Shown here: positions 1-9,521 of the stretch, piece by piece
How the letters are laid out: each line of letters begins with the position of its first letter
Position numbering within the stretch: the first letter of the stretch is position 1
NCBI RefSeq assembly: GCF_947495995.1
Contig: NZ_CANMAX010000003.1
Location: 62,001 to 126,000, forward strand
Length of the DNA: 64,000 nt
Source of the DNA: an uncultured Tenacibaculum sp.
GTDB lineage: Bacteria > Bacteroidota > Bacteroidia > Flavobacteriales > Flavobacteriaceae
Direction: 5' to 3'
Made by a program: the position numbers and the translations under genes
Notes under the pieces: generated by a model
What the model was told of the DNA's origin: nothing
The model's database searches: none
What the model saw: the letters and a program-made list of their open reading frames with translations, nothing else

Positions 1-617
1 GATTTGTAGTTGAAATTAAACAAGATCTTTCAAGCTGGAAAATGGGAATCGCAATCAATTATGCTTACGAAGGTGGATTTAATGCTAACGGAGAATTAGC
101 TTACACAATTATTCATGAGTTTGGTCATGTGTTAACATTAAACGATACACAGTTAAATTCAAGTCAAACAAATTGTACTACATACAATCCAGGAGAAGGA
201 TGCGCGAAACCAAACGCATACATTAATGAATTATATCAAAACTATTGGGCAGATATTTGGAGTGCTTATCAAACTGCTTCTAATCAAGGAGAAGATGCAT
301 TAAATAGTTTTTACCAAACCAACAGAGATCGATTTGTTACCAATTATGCGGCAACAAATCCAGCAGAAGATATTGCAGAAGTTTTTGCTACGTATGTAAC
401 TAAAAAAGATATTCCTGCAGGAAATACAGTAGCAGAAAAGAAGATTCTTTTAATGAATAATAGAAGTGAGTTAATAGAATTTAGAAATCATATACGAACA
501 AATTTAAACTTACGAAGTAGAGGAAAAAATACCGGTTTTATTTTACCTGAACCAGGACAATGGAAGCAAGCAAGTAAGATTGGAAAATCATGTAGAAGAC
601 ATCATTTTAAGAGATAA
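1..617 (+). CDS. Zinc metallopeptidase, 5' end cut off by window edge
   Basis: The reading frame is open from the first bases of the window, so the true start lies upstream; the ATG at 42 is probably internal. The visible part carries an HEFGH zinc-binding motif (about residues 27-31 counted from that ATG), preceded by a predicted helix, and a later AEDIAEVFATYV segment whose acidic residues could supply the third metal ligand. This matches the secreted putative zinc-binding metallopeptidases common in Bacteroidota. The C-terminal 25 residues are basic and end without a T9SS tail. The next gene begins 5 nt after the stop, suggesting co-transcription. Substrate unknown. Confidence 0.75.
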   Translation, partial: FVVEIKQDLSSWKMGIAINYAYEGGFNANGELAYTIIHEFGHVLTLNDTQLNSSQTNCTTYNPGEGCAKPNAYINELYQNYWADIWSAYQTASNQGEDALNSFYQTNRDRFVTNYAATNPAEDIAEVFATYVTKKDIPAGNTVAEKKILLMNNRSELIEFRNHIRTNLNLRSRGKNTGFILPEPGQWKQASKIGKSCRRHHFKR

Positions 618-622
618 GAAGT

Positions 623-1015
623 ATGAAATATGTGTATTTATTTATTATAGCAACTCTATTGAGTTGCTCATCGTCTAAGCAATTTGCTACTGATGTAATT
701 CACTATAGAAAATCGAGATGTTTAGGGAAATGTCCAGTATTCGATTTATATGTTTACGATAACGGAAAAGTTATATTCAAAGGCGTAGATCATGTAAAAG
801 TGAAGGGAGAAGCTGAATATCAAATATCAGAGCAAAAAGTAAAACTTTTAAAAGGAGAATTAACAAGATTATCGTCTGTTAATCCTAAAACTCAAAAAGG
901 AAGAGATCTTCCAAAAACAATTGTGAGTTTTGAAAATAGAACATTGACTTTCAATGGAAATAAAGACTTAACTGTTTTTAATATTTTATTGAAAGAACTA
1001 GATGTTGTTAACTAA
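623..1015 (+). CDS. DUF6438-type lipoprotein
   Basis: A 130-residue protein with a lipoprotein signal (hydrophobic stretch ending LLSCSS, predicted lipidated Cys at about residue 15). The mature part begins with a CLGKCPVFDLYVYDNG segment, which resembles the conserved LGxCPxY/F start of DUF6438 proteins, small beta-rich envelope proteins of unknown function. It follows the metallopeptidase gene by 5 nt and is followed by a good intrinsic terminator, so the two probably form the end of one operon. The family assignment is from the motif and size only. Confidence 0.7.
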   Translation: MKYVYLFIIATLLSCSSSKQFATDVIHYRKSRCLGKCPVFDLYVYDNGKVIFKGVDHVKVKGEAEYQISEQKVKLLKGELTRLSSVNPKTQKGRDLPKTIVSFENRTLTFNGNKDLTVFNILLKELDVVN

Positions 1016-1040
1016 GAATTCCTAAACATAGTTAATTAAA

Positions 1041-1064
1041 AACACCTTATTTAAGGTGTTTTTT
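1041..1064 (+). terminator. Intrinsic terminator after the DUF6438 gene
   Basis: AACACCTT (1041-1048) pairs with AAGGTGTT (1053-1060) around a short loop and is followed by a T run. It lies 25 nt after the stop codon. Confidence 0.85.
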
Positions 1065-1152
1065 CATGTAAATACCCTTCTGATAATCTTGAATAAATAA
1101 GATAACAATTCGTTAACTATAACTTTATTGAAGATTAATTCTTTTGCTGATA

Positions 1153-2685
1153 ATGAAGATTGAAGTCAATTTTATTCTCAGTTTAAGTGTAAGTTTTTGG
1201 GTATTAATCGCTAATAGTACTAATTCGTTTTCTGATATTGATAACGAAAAGTTTGTCAGTAAAAACGATAAAAGATACAATCACTTTTCTAAAGGTTCTT
1301 TTTATGCCAAAAATGGATTAAACACAGAGGCTATAAAAGAGTTAAACAAAGCATTACAGGAAACAATTACAAGCGATATACTTTCGGTTCGTATTAAAAA
1401 TCAAGTCGGAAACGTATATTTTATCATGAAAAGCTTTGTAACGGCTGAAGAATATTTTCGGAAAGCTTTACAAGAATCGAAAGATTTAAAATACAAAAAA
1501 GGAGAAGCTAATTCATTAGCAAATATTGGAAGTGTTTATGAGAAAAAATCAGATTATTTAAAAGCATTAGAATATCAAGAAAAGAGTTTAAAAGTATTTT
1601 CAATAACTAAAGATAATCACGGAGTTGCTTCTGTAAAACTCAATATTGGTAGTATTTACGAAGATTTAAATCAGTTTGATAAAGCTTATGAATATTTTTT
1701 TGAAGCGTATCAGTTACTCGAGAATGAGAATTCTTATCAAGAAGTTGATGTTTTAAACAATCTAGGTGACGTTTTTCGAAAAAGAGGAAAAGTATTAGAA
1801 GCTATAGAGTTTTACAATAAAGGTTTGGTTTTAGCTATTCAATTAGATAATAGTGAGTTGTTAGAATCAGCATATAAAGATCTCTCAAAATCATTTTCTG
1901 AAATAGAAAACTTTGAAAAAGCTTATGCTTACCGAGTAAAATCCGAAGAATATAAAGAAATCACATTAACAAAACAGAAATCGAATCAGCTTAATATTTT
2001 ACAAACAATTTACGAATCAGACCGAAAAGAAGCAGAAATAAAATTATTAAAAGAAACAAATAAAGTAAGTGAATCGAATCAAAAGCTACTCTTGGTAACA
2101 CTTTTAAGTTCAGTGTTATTATTGAGTTTTTTCTTGTTTTTTTATTTAAAACGACAAAAATCTAAACAGAAATTACATGAATACAAACAAAGAGTTTTAC
2201 AAGCTGAATTAGATAACAAAAGAATGATGGAAAAATCATTAAAAGACGATATTCAACTAAAAACAGCATCACTATCCAAATACAGTTTACAATTATCTGA
2301 GAAGAATAAAATGTTATCAGATGTTTCTTCTAATTTAAAGAAAATTACAAAAAGAGAGCACTTAGATTTTAAAAGGAATTTACAAACGTTAGCTAAAGAA
2401 ATTGATTTTAGATTAAAACAAGAAGATGAGTGGTTAGACTTTAATAATCTGTTTTCAGAAATACATCCAAACTTCAGCAAAAAAATAACAGAAATAGCCA
2501 CGAATAAATTATCATCTTCAGAAATAAAATTGGCGATGTTATTACGCTTAAATATTTCCTCAAAAGAGATTGCAACAATTCTAAGAGTAACTCCAGATAG
2601 TGTTCGAGTAGCAAGACATCGGTTACGTAAAAAATTACCTATTCAATCGAAAGAAGATTTAGTAAATTTCATGTTATCTGTGTAG
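1153..2685 (+). CDS. TPR-repeat membrane protein with C-terminal HTH (regulator)
   Basis: An open frame begins at a TTG at 1144, but the ATG at 1153 is the likelier start because it opens directly into an N-terminal signal or anchor segment. From about residue 40 to 280 there are tetratricopeptide repeats (motifs such as KKGEANSLANIGSVYEKK and EVDVLNNLGDVFRKRG). A single transmembrane helix (LLLVTLLSSVLLLSFFLFFYL) follows, then a coiled coil, and a C-terminal LuxR/GerE-like helix-turn-helix (SSKEIATILRVTPDSVRVARHRLRKKL). This architecture is a common Bacteroidota regulator type. Its position 142 nt upstream of the TonB receptor suggests that it controls receptor and phytase, but no operator is recognisable. 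Confidence 0.8.
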   Translation: MKIEVNFILSLSVSFWVLIANSTNSFSDIDNEKFVSKNDKRYNHFSKGSFYAKNGLNTEAIKELNKALQETITSDILSVRIKNQVGNVYFIMKSFVTAEEYFRKALQESKDLKYKKGEANSLANIGSVYEKKSDYLKALEYQEKSLKVFSITKDNHGVASVKLNIGSIYEDLNQFDKAYEYFFEAYQLLENENSYQEVDVLNNLGDVFRKRGKVLEAIEFYNKGLVLAIQLDNSELLESAYKDLSKSFSEIENFEKAYAYRVKSEEYKEITLTKQKSNQLNILQTIYESDRKEAEIKLLKETNKVSESNQKLLLVTLLSSVLLLSFFLFFYLKRQKSKQKLHEYKQRVLQAELDNKRMMEKSLKDDIQLKTASLSKYSLQLSEKNKMLSDVSSNLKKITKREHLDFKRNLQTLAKEIDFRLKQEDEWLDFNNLFSEIHPNFSKKITEIATNKLSSSEIKLAMLLRLNISSKEIATILRVTPDSVRVARHRLRKKLPIQSKEDLVNFMLSV

Positions 2686-2797
2686 ATATTTCCATAATAT
2701 TTCCCAAGTGTAAATTTAACCTTAATGTTGCCTGTTTGTTTCCTGTGTTTTTACAGTTTGTTGCCTTAAAAAAAACGATAAAAAATCAATAAACATC

Positions 2798-2805
2798 TAG
2801 TTTTG
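2798..2805 (+). promoter_or_regulatory. Candidate -7 box for the TonB receptor gene
   Basis: TAGTTTTG matches the Bacteroidota -7 consensus TAnnTTTG and lies 22 nt before the receptor ATG. No convincing TTG -33 element sits at the expected distance, so this is tentative. Confidence 0.3.
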
Positions 2806-2827
2806 AGCGGAACAAAACTATATAAAA

Positions 2828-5668
2828 ATGAAACAGTCGAACTTTATTAAACTACTATTTGTAACGCTTGTTTGTATGCTATTTCATGCTAAAATGCATG
2901 CACAAGCTGGAACTGTAAATGGGATAATTACAGATGAAAATGGTATTTATGTTCCTGGGGCAAATATTTACATTGAAAACACAAAAAAAGGAGCTGTATC
3001 TGATTTTGATGGTCGTTTTACTTTGCTAAATGTTCCTTCAGGAGAACAAAAATTAATCGTTACTTTTTTAAGTTATCAAAAGATTGAAAAAGCGATTAAA
3101 ATTACACCAAATCAAACCACGTTTGTAAAAATTAAAATGACTCCAAACACAACGGTTTTAGATGAGGTAACAATTTCTACAGCTATCGGAGGAGAAGCCA
3201 AAGCAATTAACAAACAAAAGTCGAATATTAATATTACGAATGTAATTTCTACAGATCAAATCGGTAAGTTTCCTGATACAAATATTGGAGATGCAATAAA
3301 AAGAGTGCCAGGAATTACGATGCAAGTAGATCAAGGTGAAGCAAGAAATATTATTGTTAGAGGTTTATCTCCACAATTAAACTCGGTTACTTTAAACGGA
3401 AGTAGAATTCCTTCGGCAGAAGGTGATAACAGAAATATTCAAATGGATTTAATTCCATCGGATATGATTCAAACTATTGAAGTTAACAAAGCCGTTACAC
3501 CAGATATGGACGGAGATGCTTTAGGTGGTTCGGTAAATTTAGTAACGAGAACTGCACCGCAAAACTTTAGATTATCGGCTACTGCAGGTTCTGGAATTAA
3601 TTTCATTAACAACAAGAGAATTTTAAATGGTTCTTTTTTAGTTGGTGATAGAACAGCAGATAAAAAGTTTGGATGGATGGTTTCTGCTTCTGTCAACGAT
3701 ACAGATTTTGCGTCTCATAATGTTGAAGCAGAATGGGACAACGAGTTCGAATATGATGCTGGAGAAGTTGATGTTAATCCGTATACAAAAGAAACCCAAA
3801 TAAGAACATATTTAGTACAAAGAATTAGAAGAAGTATTGCTGCTAATCTCGATTTTCAATTAGATAATGAAAATAGTTTATACTTCAAGTCGATGTACAA
3901 TTGGAGAGACGATCGTGAAAATCGTTTACGTTTAAAACAAGAAATTTTAGATGGAGACGATATAAGTGCAGGACAGTTTGTAGTTACGCCAAACAACGAT
4001 TTAGTACAATTTCCAGTAGAAGTTTCTAGAGAAACTAAAGGAGGAATTGATAATAATAGAAATCAAAACAGACGTTTAGAAGATCAACGTATGCAAAATT
4101 ACTCTTTAGGAGGAAATCATTTATTAGGAAACATAAAAGCAGATTGGTTGTTTTCTTATGCTGAAGCTTCTGAAGAACGTTTGAATGAAAGGTATGCAAG
4201 TTTTCAAAGTGAATACATAATTACTAATGATAATTCTAATCCGAGATTTCCAATTTTTACTCCAGTAAATTCAGCTGATGCGAACAATTTAAGCAATTTC
4301 GAATACGACGAAATCACAGAAGAAAATCAATTTACAAACGAACAAGACTTCAATATGTTTGTGAATTTTGAAATGCCTTTGCATCTTTTTAATAGTGATG
4401 ACGGAACATTTAAATTCGGAGCTAGAACTCGTTTAAAAGAAAAGAAAAGAGATAACGACTTTTTTGAGTACGATTTAGAAGGAATTTTCCCAACATTAAG
4501 TTTAGCTCCAGTAAAAGATTATACAAACTCAGATTTTTTAGCAGGTAGCCAGTATCAAGCAGGGAATTATGCTTCAGAAGTTTGGTTAGGAAATTTAGAT
4601 TTAAATCCCAGCGATGGAGAATTGGTTTTTGATGAGTTTTTAGGTGAGAATTTTAATGTAAGAGAAGATGTGTATGCAGCTTACGCGATGACACAGCAAA
4701 AGTTTTTAGATAAGTTTACGGTGTTAGCAGGAGTTAGAGTTGAACATACAAAAACAAACGCAACTGGAAATATCGTGAATTTTGATACAGATGGTGATTT
4801 TGAAAGTTTTCAGCCTGTAACAGATGCTGGATCGTACACAAACTTTTTACCAGCGGTTCATCTTAAATACAATTTCAATCCAAATGCAGTAATCAGATTT
4901 GCGTATACAAATACAATTGCTCGTCCGAATTATGTAGAGTTGGTTCCTTTCAGAAATATTATTCGTGAAGATGATGCAATTCAATTAGGAAATCCAGATT
5001 TAGAGCCAGCAAAATCAATGAATTTAGATTTAACTGCTGAGTATTACTTTACCAACATCGGATTAATTTCTGTTGGTGCGTTTTATAAAGATATCGAAGA
5101 TTTCTCTTACGTTTCTTTTTCTGAAGCTACCGATAATAGTTTAGGGGCAAATACTCAAGGTTTCACAGTTTTTACTCCAAGAAACGGAGATAATGCTACT
5201 GTTCTAGGAGCTGAAGTAGCTGTTCAAAAAAAGTTAAACTTCTTACCTGGTTTTGCAAGAAACTTTAGCGTGTATGCAAACTATACATTCTTAACTTCTA
5301 AAGCAAACGGAGTAAACGATAGAAGCGATGATTTAGAGTTGCCAAATACAGCACCAAATATGTTTAACGGATCTTTAGGTTACGATGATGGTAAATTAAC
5401 AGCTCGTATTTCCGCTAATTTTTCAGATGCTTATGTAGATGAATTTGGAGGTAATGAATTCGAAGACAGATATTATGATCAACAGTTCTTTTTAGATTTT
5501 AATATCGGATATGCAATAACGAAAAATCTTCGTTTGTATGCAGATTTTACCAACTTAACAGATCAGCCATTACGTTTTTATCAAGGTGCAGTAGATAGAA
5601 CAATGCAAGTAGAATTTTATGGTAGACGTTTAACTTTTGGATTAAAATATGATGTATTTAAAAAATAA
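2828..5668 (+). CDS. TonB-dependent outer-membrane receptor
   Basis: A 946-residue outer-membrane transporter. A signal peptide (cleavage near HAKMHAQA) precedes a carboxypeptidase-regulatory-like beta-sandwich (about residues 29-110, GTVNGIITDENG onward), then a plug domain (IGDAIKRVPGITMQVDQGEARNI-type sequence, split here for length; about residues 130-240) and a 22-strand barrel ending in an aromatic-rich C-terminus. The pattern best fits the TIGR01782-like TonB-receptor group. The 3' end overlaps the phytase gene by 20 nt, so the two are translationally linked; import of a phosphorylated inositol or another phosphate ester is a reasonable inference, not proven. Confidence 0.9.
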   Translation: MKQSNFIKLLFVTLVCMLFHAKMHAQAGTVNGIITDENGIYVPGANIYIENTKKGAVSDFDGRFTLLNVPSGEQKLIVTFLSYQKIEKAIKITPNQTTFVKIKMTPNTTVLDEVTISTAIGGEAKAINKQKSNINITNVISTDQIGKFPDTNIGDAIKRVPGITMQVDQGEARNIIVRGLSPQLNSVTLNGSRIPSAEGDNRNIQMDLIPSDMIQTIEVNKAVTPDMDGDALGGSVNLVTRTAPQNFRLSATAGSGINFINNKRILNGSFLVGDRTADKKFGWMVSASVNDTDFASHNVEAEWDNEFEYDAGEVDVNPYTKETQIRTYLVQRIRRSIAANLDFQLDNENSLYFKSMYNWRDDRENRLRLKQEILDGDDISAGQFVVTPNNDLVQFPVEVSRETKGGIDNNRNQNRRLEDQRMQNYSLGGNHLLGNIKADWLFSYAEASEERLNERYASFQSEYIITNDNSNPRFPIFTPVNSADANNLSNFEYDEITEENQFTNEQDFNMFVNFEMPLHLFNSDDGTFKFGARTRLKEKKRDNDFFEYDLEGIFPTLSLAPVKDYTNSDFLAGSQYQAGNYASEVWLGNLDLNPSDGELVFDEFLGENFNVREDVYAAYAMTQQKFLDKFTVLAGVRVEHTKTNATGNIVNFDTDGDFESFQPVTDAGSYTNFLPAVHLKYNFNPNAVIRFAYTNTIARPNYVELVPFRNIIREDDAIQLGNPDLEPAKSMNLDLTAEYYFTNIGLISVGAFYKDIEDFSYVSFSEATDNSLGANTQGFTVFTPRNGDNATVLGAEVAVQKKLNFLPGFARNFSVYANYTFLTSKANGVNDRSDDLELPNTAPNMFNGSLGYDDGKLTARISANFSDAYVDEFGGNEFEDRYYDQQFFLDFNIGYAITKNLRLYADFTNLTDQPLRFYQGAVDRTMQVEFYGRRLTFGLKYDVFKK

Positions 5669-6701
5669 AAACAATCTTATAAATAATATGATTTTTTTCT
5701 TCGCAGGATTTCTTTTGATTTCCTGTGAAGTTAACAACAAGATTGAAAAAATAACTCCAGACATTATTACAGAGAAAACTGCAAATGATGCAGATGATCC
5801 AGCAATTTGGATTAACAAAAATGATCCATCAAAAAGTATTGTTTTTGGAACAGATAAAGCATCAGAAGGAGCAGTTTATGCCTTCAATTTAGAAGGAAAG
5901 ATTATAAAAGAGAAGTCAATATTTAATATCGCAAGACCTAATAATGTTGATATTTCTTACGATTTTGTATTAAGTGATAGTACAAAAACAGATATTATAG
6001 TTTTTACTGAACGTGAAAAAGAGCAAATCCGTTTATTTTCTGTGCCAGATATGAAACCCTTAGATAATGGCGGATTTAAAGTTTTTGAAGATGAAAAAGA
6101 ACAATCGCTAAGATTACCAATGGGAATTGCATTATACAAATCGTCAATTTCTAATAAAACATATGCTATCGTTGGTAGAAAATCTGGACCAAAACAAAAG
6201 TATTTATATCAATATGAATTGATTTCCGATAGTACTACAGTTAAGGCTAAATTAGTTCGAAAGTTTGGTGATTTTAGTGGAAAAAAAGAAATAGAAGCTA
6301 TAGCTGTTGATGCCGAATTAGGATATGTGTATTATTCTGATGAACAGCATTGTATTAGAAAATATTACGCAGATCCTGAAAAAGGAGATAAAGAAATTTC
6401 TTGTTTTGGAGGTGATTATTTCAAAGAAGATATTGAAGGAATAGCAATTGCTAGAACTCAAGGATACCAAGGGTTTATTATTGTTTCCGATCAGCAAAGA
6501 GGAACGTTTAATGTTTTCGATAGAAATACAAATGATTTTATAAAAGCCGTTAATCTTTCTACTTTAGAAACTGATGGTTGTGAGGTAACTACTGTTTCGT
6601 TGGGAAGTAAGTATCCGAATGGATTATTTGTAGCCATGAATGATGAAAGTAACTTTTTCTTTTACGACTTAAGTAGGCTTTCGTTATCTAATGTAGAGTA
6701 A
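5649..6701 (+). CDS. Beta-propeller phytase lipoprotein
   Basis: A 350-residue protein of the beta-propeller 3-phytase family, which releases phosphate from phytate with bound calcium. The diagnostic NDADDPAIWINKNDPS segment lies near residue 45, followed by repeated propeller blades with acidic calcium-site residues (EGAVYAFNLEGK, RPNNVDISYDF, KEIEAIAVDAELGYVYYSDE). A lipobox (FLLISC) places it at the membrane, probably the cell surface. Two adjacent ATGs (5649 and 5652) can start it; a third in-frame ATG at 5688 would leave almost no basic n-region and is less likely. The start overlaps the TonB receptor gene, indicating an operon for capture of phytate phosphate. Confidence 0.85.
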   Translation: MMYLKNKNNLINNMIFFFAGFLLISCEVNNKIEKITPDIITEKTANDADDPAIWINKNDPSKSIVFGTDKASEGAVYAFNLEGKIIKEKSIFNIARPNNVDISYDFVLSDSTKTDIIVFTEREKEQIRLFSVPDMKPLDNGGFKVFEDEKEQSLRLPMGIALYKSSISNKTYAIVGRKSGPKQKYLYQYELISDSTTVKAKLVRKFGDFSGKKEIEAIAVDAELGYVYYSDEQHCIRKYYADPEKGDKEISCFGGDYFKEDIEGIAIARTQGYQGFIIVSDQQRGTFNVFDRNTNDFIKAVNLSTLETDGCEVTTVSLGSKYPNGLFVAMNDESNFFFYDLSRLSLSNVE

Positions 6702-7027
6702 TGATTTTGAATCTTTTTTGAAGAATACTAATGTCTTACATTTCTTAAAAATGACCAATATATTTTGTTTTGTTTAATTTTTTTATAAATTTGCTAAACA
6801 GAATGGTTTATATAAGAAAAAATAATTAACATATTGTTTAAATCAATCGAAAAATATGTGTATATGTCAAAGATATATATACATTTGTTGCCCCAAGTTT
6901 CTTTATCAGAAAAATAATGTCCTTTTTTTGAAAGATTCCATTCGTAAAAACGACAGAAATTTGGAGACGATTTATTTATTCAAACCGCATATGTAGTTTG
7001 ACAGAACATTATAATTATTGAATAGTT
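6702..7027 (+). other. Intergenic stretch, no gene seen
   Basis: 326 nt of very AT-rich DNA between the phytase gene and the small protein gene. No coding frame, tRNA or clear terminator is visible. The only signal I can support is the weak promoter-like pair listed at 6857-6887. Confidence 0.5.
6857..6887 (+). promoter_or_regulatory. Weak candidate promoter
   Basis: TACATTTG (6880-6887) fits the TAnnTTTG -7 consensus, and TGTG (6857-6860) stands 19 nt upstream in the -33 position, one mismatch from TTTG. It would give a leader of about 130 nt before the gene at 7028. Confidence 0.3.
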
Positions 7028-7252
7028 ATGACATTAATAGAAAAAGCATTAGAGTTTGAGAACCGAAAATTTAAATTCGTAACTACCAGCGATAGAATTT
7101 TAGCTTCAAGAGAAGCAAAAGCTCTTATTTTAGAAATAAATGAAGAGTACAAGAAAAGTAAAGATGGTGAGCTAATGGATTTAATGAAAAGGTTAACCGT
7201 TGTTAAGCAAAGAATTGAAAAAAGGCTTAAAGGGAAACCTCTAACTGCATAA
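7028..7252 (+). CDS. Small hypothetical helical protein
   Basis: A 74-residue, lysine- and glutamate-rich, probably all-helical cytosolic protein without signal peptide or membrane segment. I do not recognise the family. The gene is followed within 15 nt by an intrinsic terminator, so it is probably transcribed alone, and codon use resembles the neighbours. Confidence 0.65.
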   Translation: MTLIEKALEFENRKFKFVTTSDRILASREAKALILEINEEYKKSKDGELMDLMKRLTVVKQRIEKRLKGKPLTA

Positions 7253-7264
7253 GAATTTAAATGA

Positions 7265-7297
7265 AAAGCTGTTGATAATAATTAACAGCTTTTTTTA
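7265..7297 (+). terminator. Intrinsic terminator
   Basis: AAAGCTGTT (7265-7273) and AACAGCTTT (7284-7292) form a 9-bp stem followed by a T run, directly downstream of the 74-residue protein gene. Confidence 0.85.
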
Positions 7298-7321
7298 TAC
7301 ACAAAATTTACGTTTTTATAT

Positions 7322-7789
7322 ATGAAAATTTATCGTCTTCACAAGAAACAAAACTTACCAATTAGTATAGATAAGGCATGGGAGTTCTTATCGAGCCCTA
7401 AAAACTTAAAAATAATTACTCCAGATTATATGTGGTTTAATATTTTATCTGGTGCAGATCGACCTATGTATCCAGGACAAATTATCCAGTATATTGTTAC
7501 TCCGATCTTAGGAATTAAAACAAAATGGGTAACTGAAATTACACATGTTCAAGACAAGAAATATTTTGTCGATGAACAACGTTTTGGTCCTTATGCATTA
7601 TGGCATCATAAACACTTTATTCATGAAATTGAAGGTGGAGTAGAGATGGAAGATATTATAGATTATAAAATTCCATTAGGAATTTTAGGTCAAATGGTTC
7701 ATCCGTTTTTAGTGAAACCTAAATTAGAAGAGATTTTTAGTTATCGTCAGAAAAAATTAATTGAACTTTTTGGAGAGTATAATGGATAG
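7322..7789 (+). CDS. SRPBCC (START-like) ligand-binding family protein
   Basis: A 155-residue cytosolic protein of the SRPBCC / polyketide-cyclase fold. The start (YRLHKKQNLPISIDKAWEFLSSPKNL) shows the typical first strand and the helix that begins 'AWEFLS-P-NL', and the segment VDEQRFGPYALWHHKHF is typical of the subgroup often found beside photolyase and SDR genes in bacteria. Ligand unknown. Its last 8 nt overlap the start of the photolyase gene, so the two are translationally coupled. Confidence 0.8.
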   Translation: MKIYRLHKKQNLPISIDKAWEFLSSPKNLKIITPDYMWFNILSGADRPMYPGQIIQYIVTPILGIKTKWVTEITHVQDKKYFVDEQRFGPYALWHHKHFIHEIEGGVEMEDIIDYKIPLGILGQMVHPFLVKPKLEEIFSYRQKKLIELFGEYNG

Positions 7790-9089
7790 TATTTCAATTT
7801 TTTGGTTTAGAAGAGATTTAAGACTAGATGATAATAAAGGTTTTTTCGAAGCTCTGAATAGTGGAAATAAAGTTGTACCAATATTTATTTTTGATAAAAA
7901 TATTTTAGATAAACTTCCGAAGAAAGATACTCGGTTAGATTTTATTCATTCGAGAATTACTCACATTCATCATAAACTTCAAGAAAAAGGAGGAAATCTA
8001 CTAACTTTTTATAGTACACCAGAAGAGGCCTTTGAAAAATTAAGTCAGCAATTTGAAATAGATACGGTTTTTACAAATAAAGATTATGAACCGTATGCAA
8101 GAGAACGTGATCGTAATATTGAAGCTTTTTTATCATCAAAGAATATAGGGTTTAAATCATTTAAAGATCATGTGATTTTTGAAGAGAAAGAAGTTGTTAA
8201 AGATGATGGAAATCCATATAAAGTATACACACCATATTCTAAAAAATGGTTAGCGAAATTTTCAACCATTGATTTTAATTTTTACCCATCTGAAGCACAT
8301 TTAGATCAAATATTTACTTCAGAAAGTAAAGCTATTCATTCAATGTCTGATTTAGGTTTTGAACCTTCAGGAATTGAAATTCCTGATTACGATGTAAGTC
8401 AGCAAATTATAGATGAATACGAAGCAAAACGAAATTTTCCAGCTGTAAAAGGAACTTCAAAATTAGGATTACATCTGCGATTCGGAAGTTATTCAACAAG
8501 AAAAGCTGTACAAGAAGCTCGCAAGAGCGATAATATTACGTTTCTAAAAGAATTAATTTGGCGAGAGTTTTTCATCCAAATTCTTTGGCATTATCCGCAT
8601 ACAGTAGATCAAGCATTCAAACCTCAATACGATAGAATTGAGTGGAGAAATAATGAAGATGATTTTAAACGTTGGTGTGAAGGAAAAACAGGATATCCAT
8701 TAGTTGATGCTGGTATGCGTGAATTGAACGCTACAGGTTTTATGCATAATAGAGTGCGTATGTTGGTGGGTAGTTTTTTATGTAAACATTTACTAATTGA
8801 TTGGAGATGGGGAGAAGCTTATTTTGCAGAAAAACTTCTAGATTTTGAGCTAGCAAGTAATGTTGGAAATTGGCAATGGGTTGCAGGTTGTGGAGTAGAT
8901 GCAGCGCCATATTTCAGAATTTTTAATCCAACGACGCAGATTAAAAAGTTCGATAAAGATTTGCAGTACATCAAAAAATGGGTTCCAGAATTTCAAGAAT
9001 TGACTTACGCTAAAGAAATAGTAGATCATAAATTTGCAAGAGAACGTTGTTTAACAACTTATAAAAGTGCGTTAGCCGTTGATTCTTAA
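7782..9089 (+). CDS. phrB: Deoxyribodipyrimidine photolyase / cryptochrome
   Basis: A 435-residue photolyase that repairs UV pyrimidine dimers using blue light and FAD. I take the ATG at 7782 rather than the TTG at 7761, because it gives the normal N-terminus (SISIFWFRRDLRLDDN) and overlaps the stop of the SRPBCC gene. The N-terminal alpha/beta antenna domain covers about residues 1-130. The helical FAD-binding domain includes LHLRFGSYSTRKA, ELIWREFF, GYPLVDAGMRELNATGFMHN and SNVGNWQWVAGCGVDAAPYF, the last holding part of the electron-transfer tryptophans. Class I CPD photolyase is most likely; a cryptochrome-like role cannot be excluded. Confidence 0.9.
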   Translation: MDSISIFWFRRDLRLDDNKGFFEALNSGNKVVPIFIFDKNILDKLPKKDTRLDFIHSRITHIHHKLQEKGGNLLTFYSTPEEAFEKLSQQFEIDTVFTNKDYEPYARERDRNIEAFLSSKNIGFKSFKDHVIFEEKEVVKDDGNPYKVYTPYSKKWLAKFSTIDFNFYPSEAHLDQIFTSESKAIHSMSDLGFEPSGIEIPDYDVSQQIIDEYEAKRNFPAVKGTSKLGLHLRFGSYSTRKAVQEARKSDNITFLKELIWREFFIQILWHYPHTVDQAFKPQYDRIEWRNNEDDFKRWCEGKTGYPLVDAGMRELNATGFMHNRVRMLVGSFLCKHLLIDWRWGEAYFAEKLLDFELASNVGNWQWVAGCGVDAAPYFRIFNPTTQIKKFDKDLQYIKKWVPEFQELTYAKEIVDHKFARERCLTTYKSALAVDS

Positions 9090-9158
9090 CGAGTAATTAA
9101 TAATTAGTGCGCTTGTTTTGTGTAACTTTAAAGCAATTAACAAGTAAATTAAATTATT

Positions 9159-9521
9159 ATGACCACACAAGAAGTTGCAAATCAATGGGCACAAATGTGC
9201 AGAGAAGGAAAGAACCTAGAATGCATTACTGAATTATATGCAGAAAATGTAGTAAGCAAAGAAATGCCAGGAGTACCATACGGAGAAGTTGTTTCTGGAA
9301 AACAAGAAGTTTTTGAAAAGAGCAAACAATGGTTAGATAACGTTGTTGAATTCCATTCTTCTGAAATTTCTGATCCAGTAGTAGCACATAATCATTTCAC
9401 TTCAAAAATGGCTTTCGATGTTACTTTTAAAGATCGAGGAAGACAACAAATGGAAGAGGTTTGTGTATTTGAAGTACAAGAAGGAAAAATTACAAACGAA
9501 CAGTTTTTCTACTCGATGTAA
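9159..9521 (+). CDS. NTF2 / SnoaL-like protein
   Basis: A 120-residue cytosolic protein with the length and order of an NTF2-like cone fold: an N-terminal helix pair (VANQWAQMCREGKNLECITELYAENVVSKE), then strands ending in EVCVFEVQEGKITNEQFFYSM, the usual SnoaL-like C-terminus. These proteins bind or isomerise small molecules, but the ligand cannot be read from sequence. A strong terminator follows. The frame starts with a normal ATG, and a TAACTTTA near-match to the -7 box lies at 9123-9130. Confidence 0.75.
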   Translation: MTTQEVANQWAQMCREGKNLECITELYAENVVSKEMPGVPYGEVVSGKQEVFEKSKQWLDNVVEFHSSEISDPVVAHNHFTSKMAFDVTFKDRGRQQMEEVCVFEVQEGKITNEQFFYSM

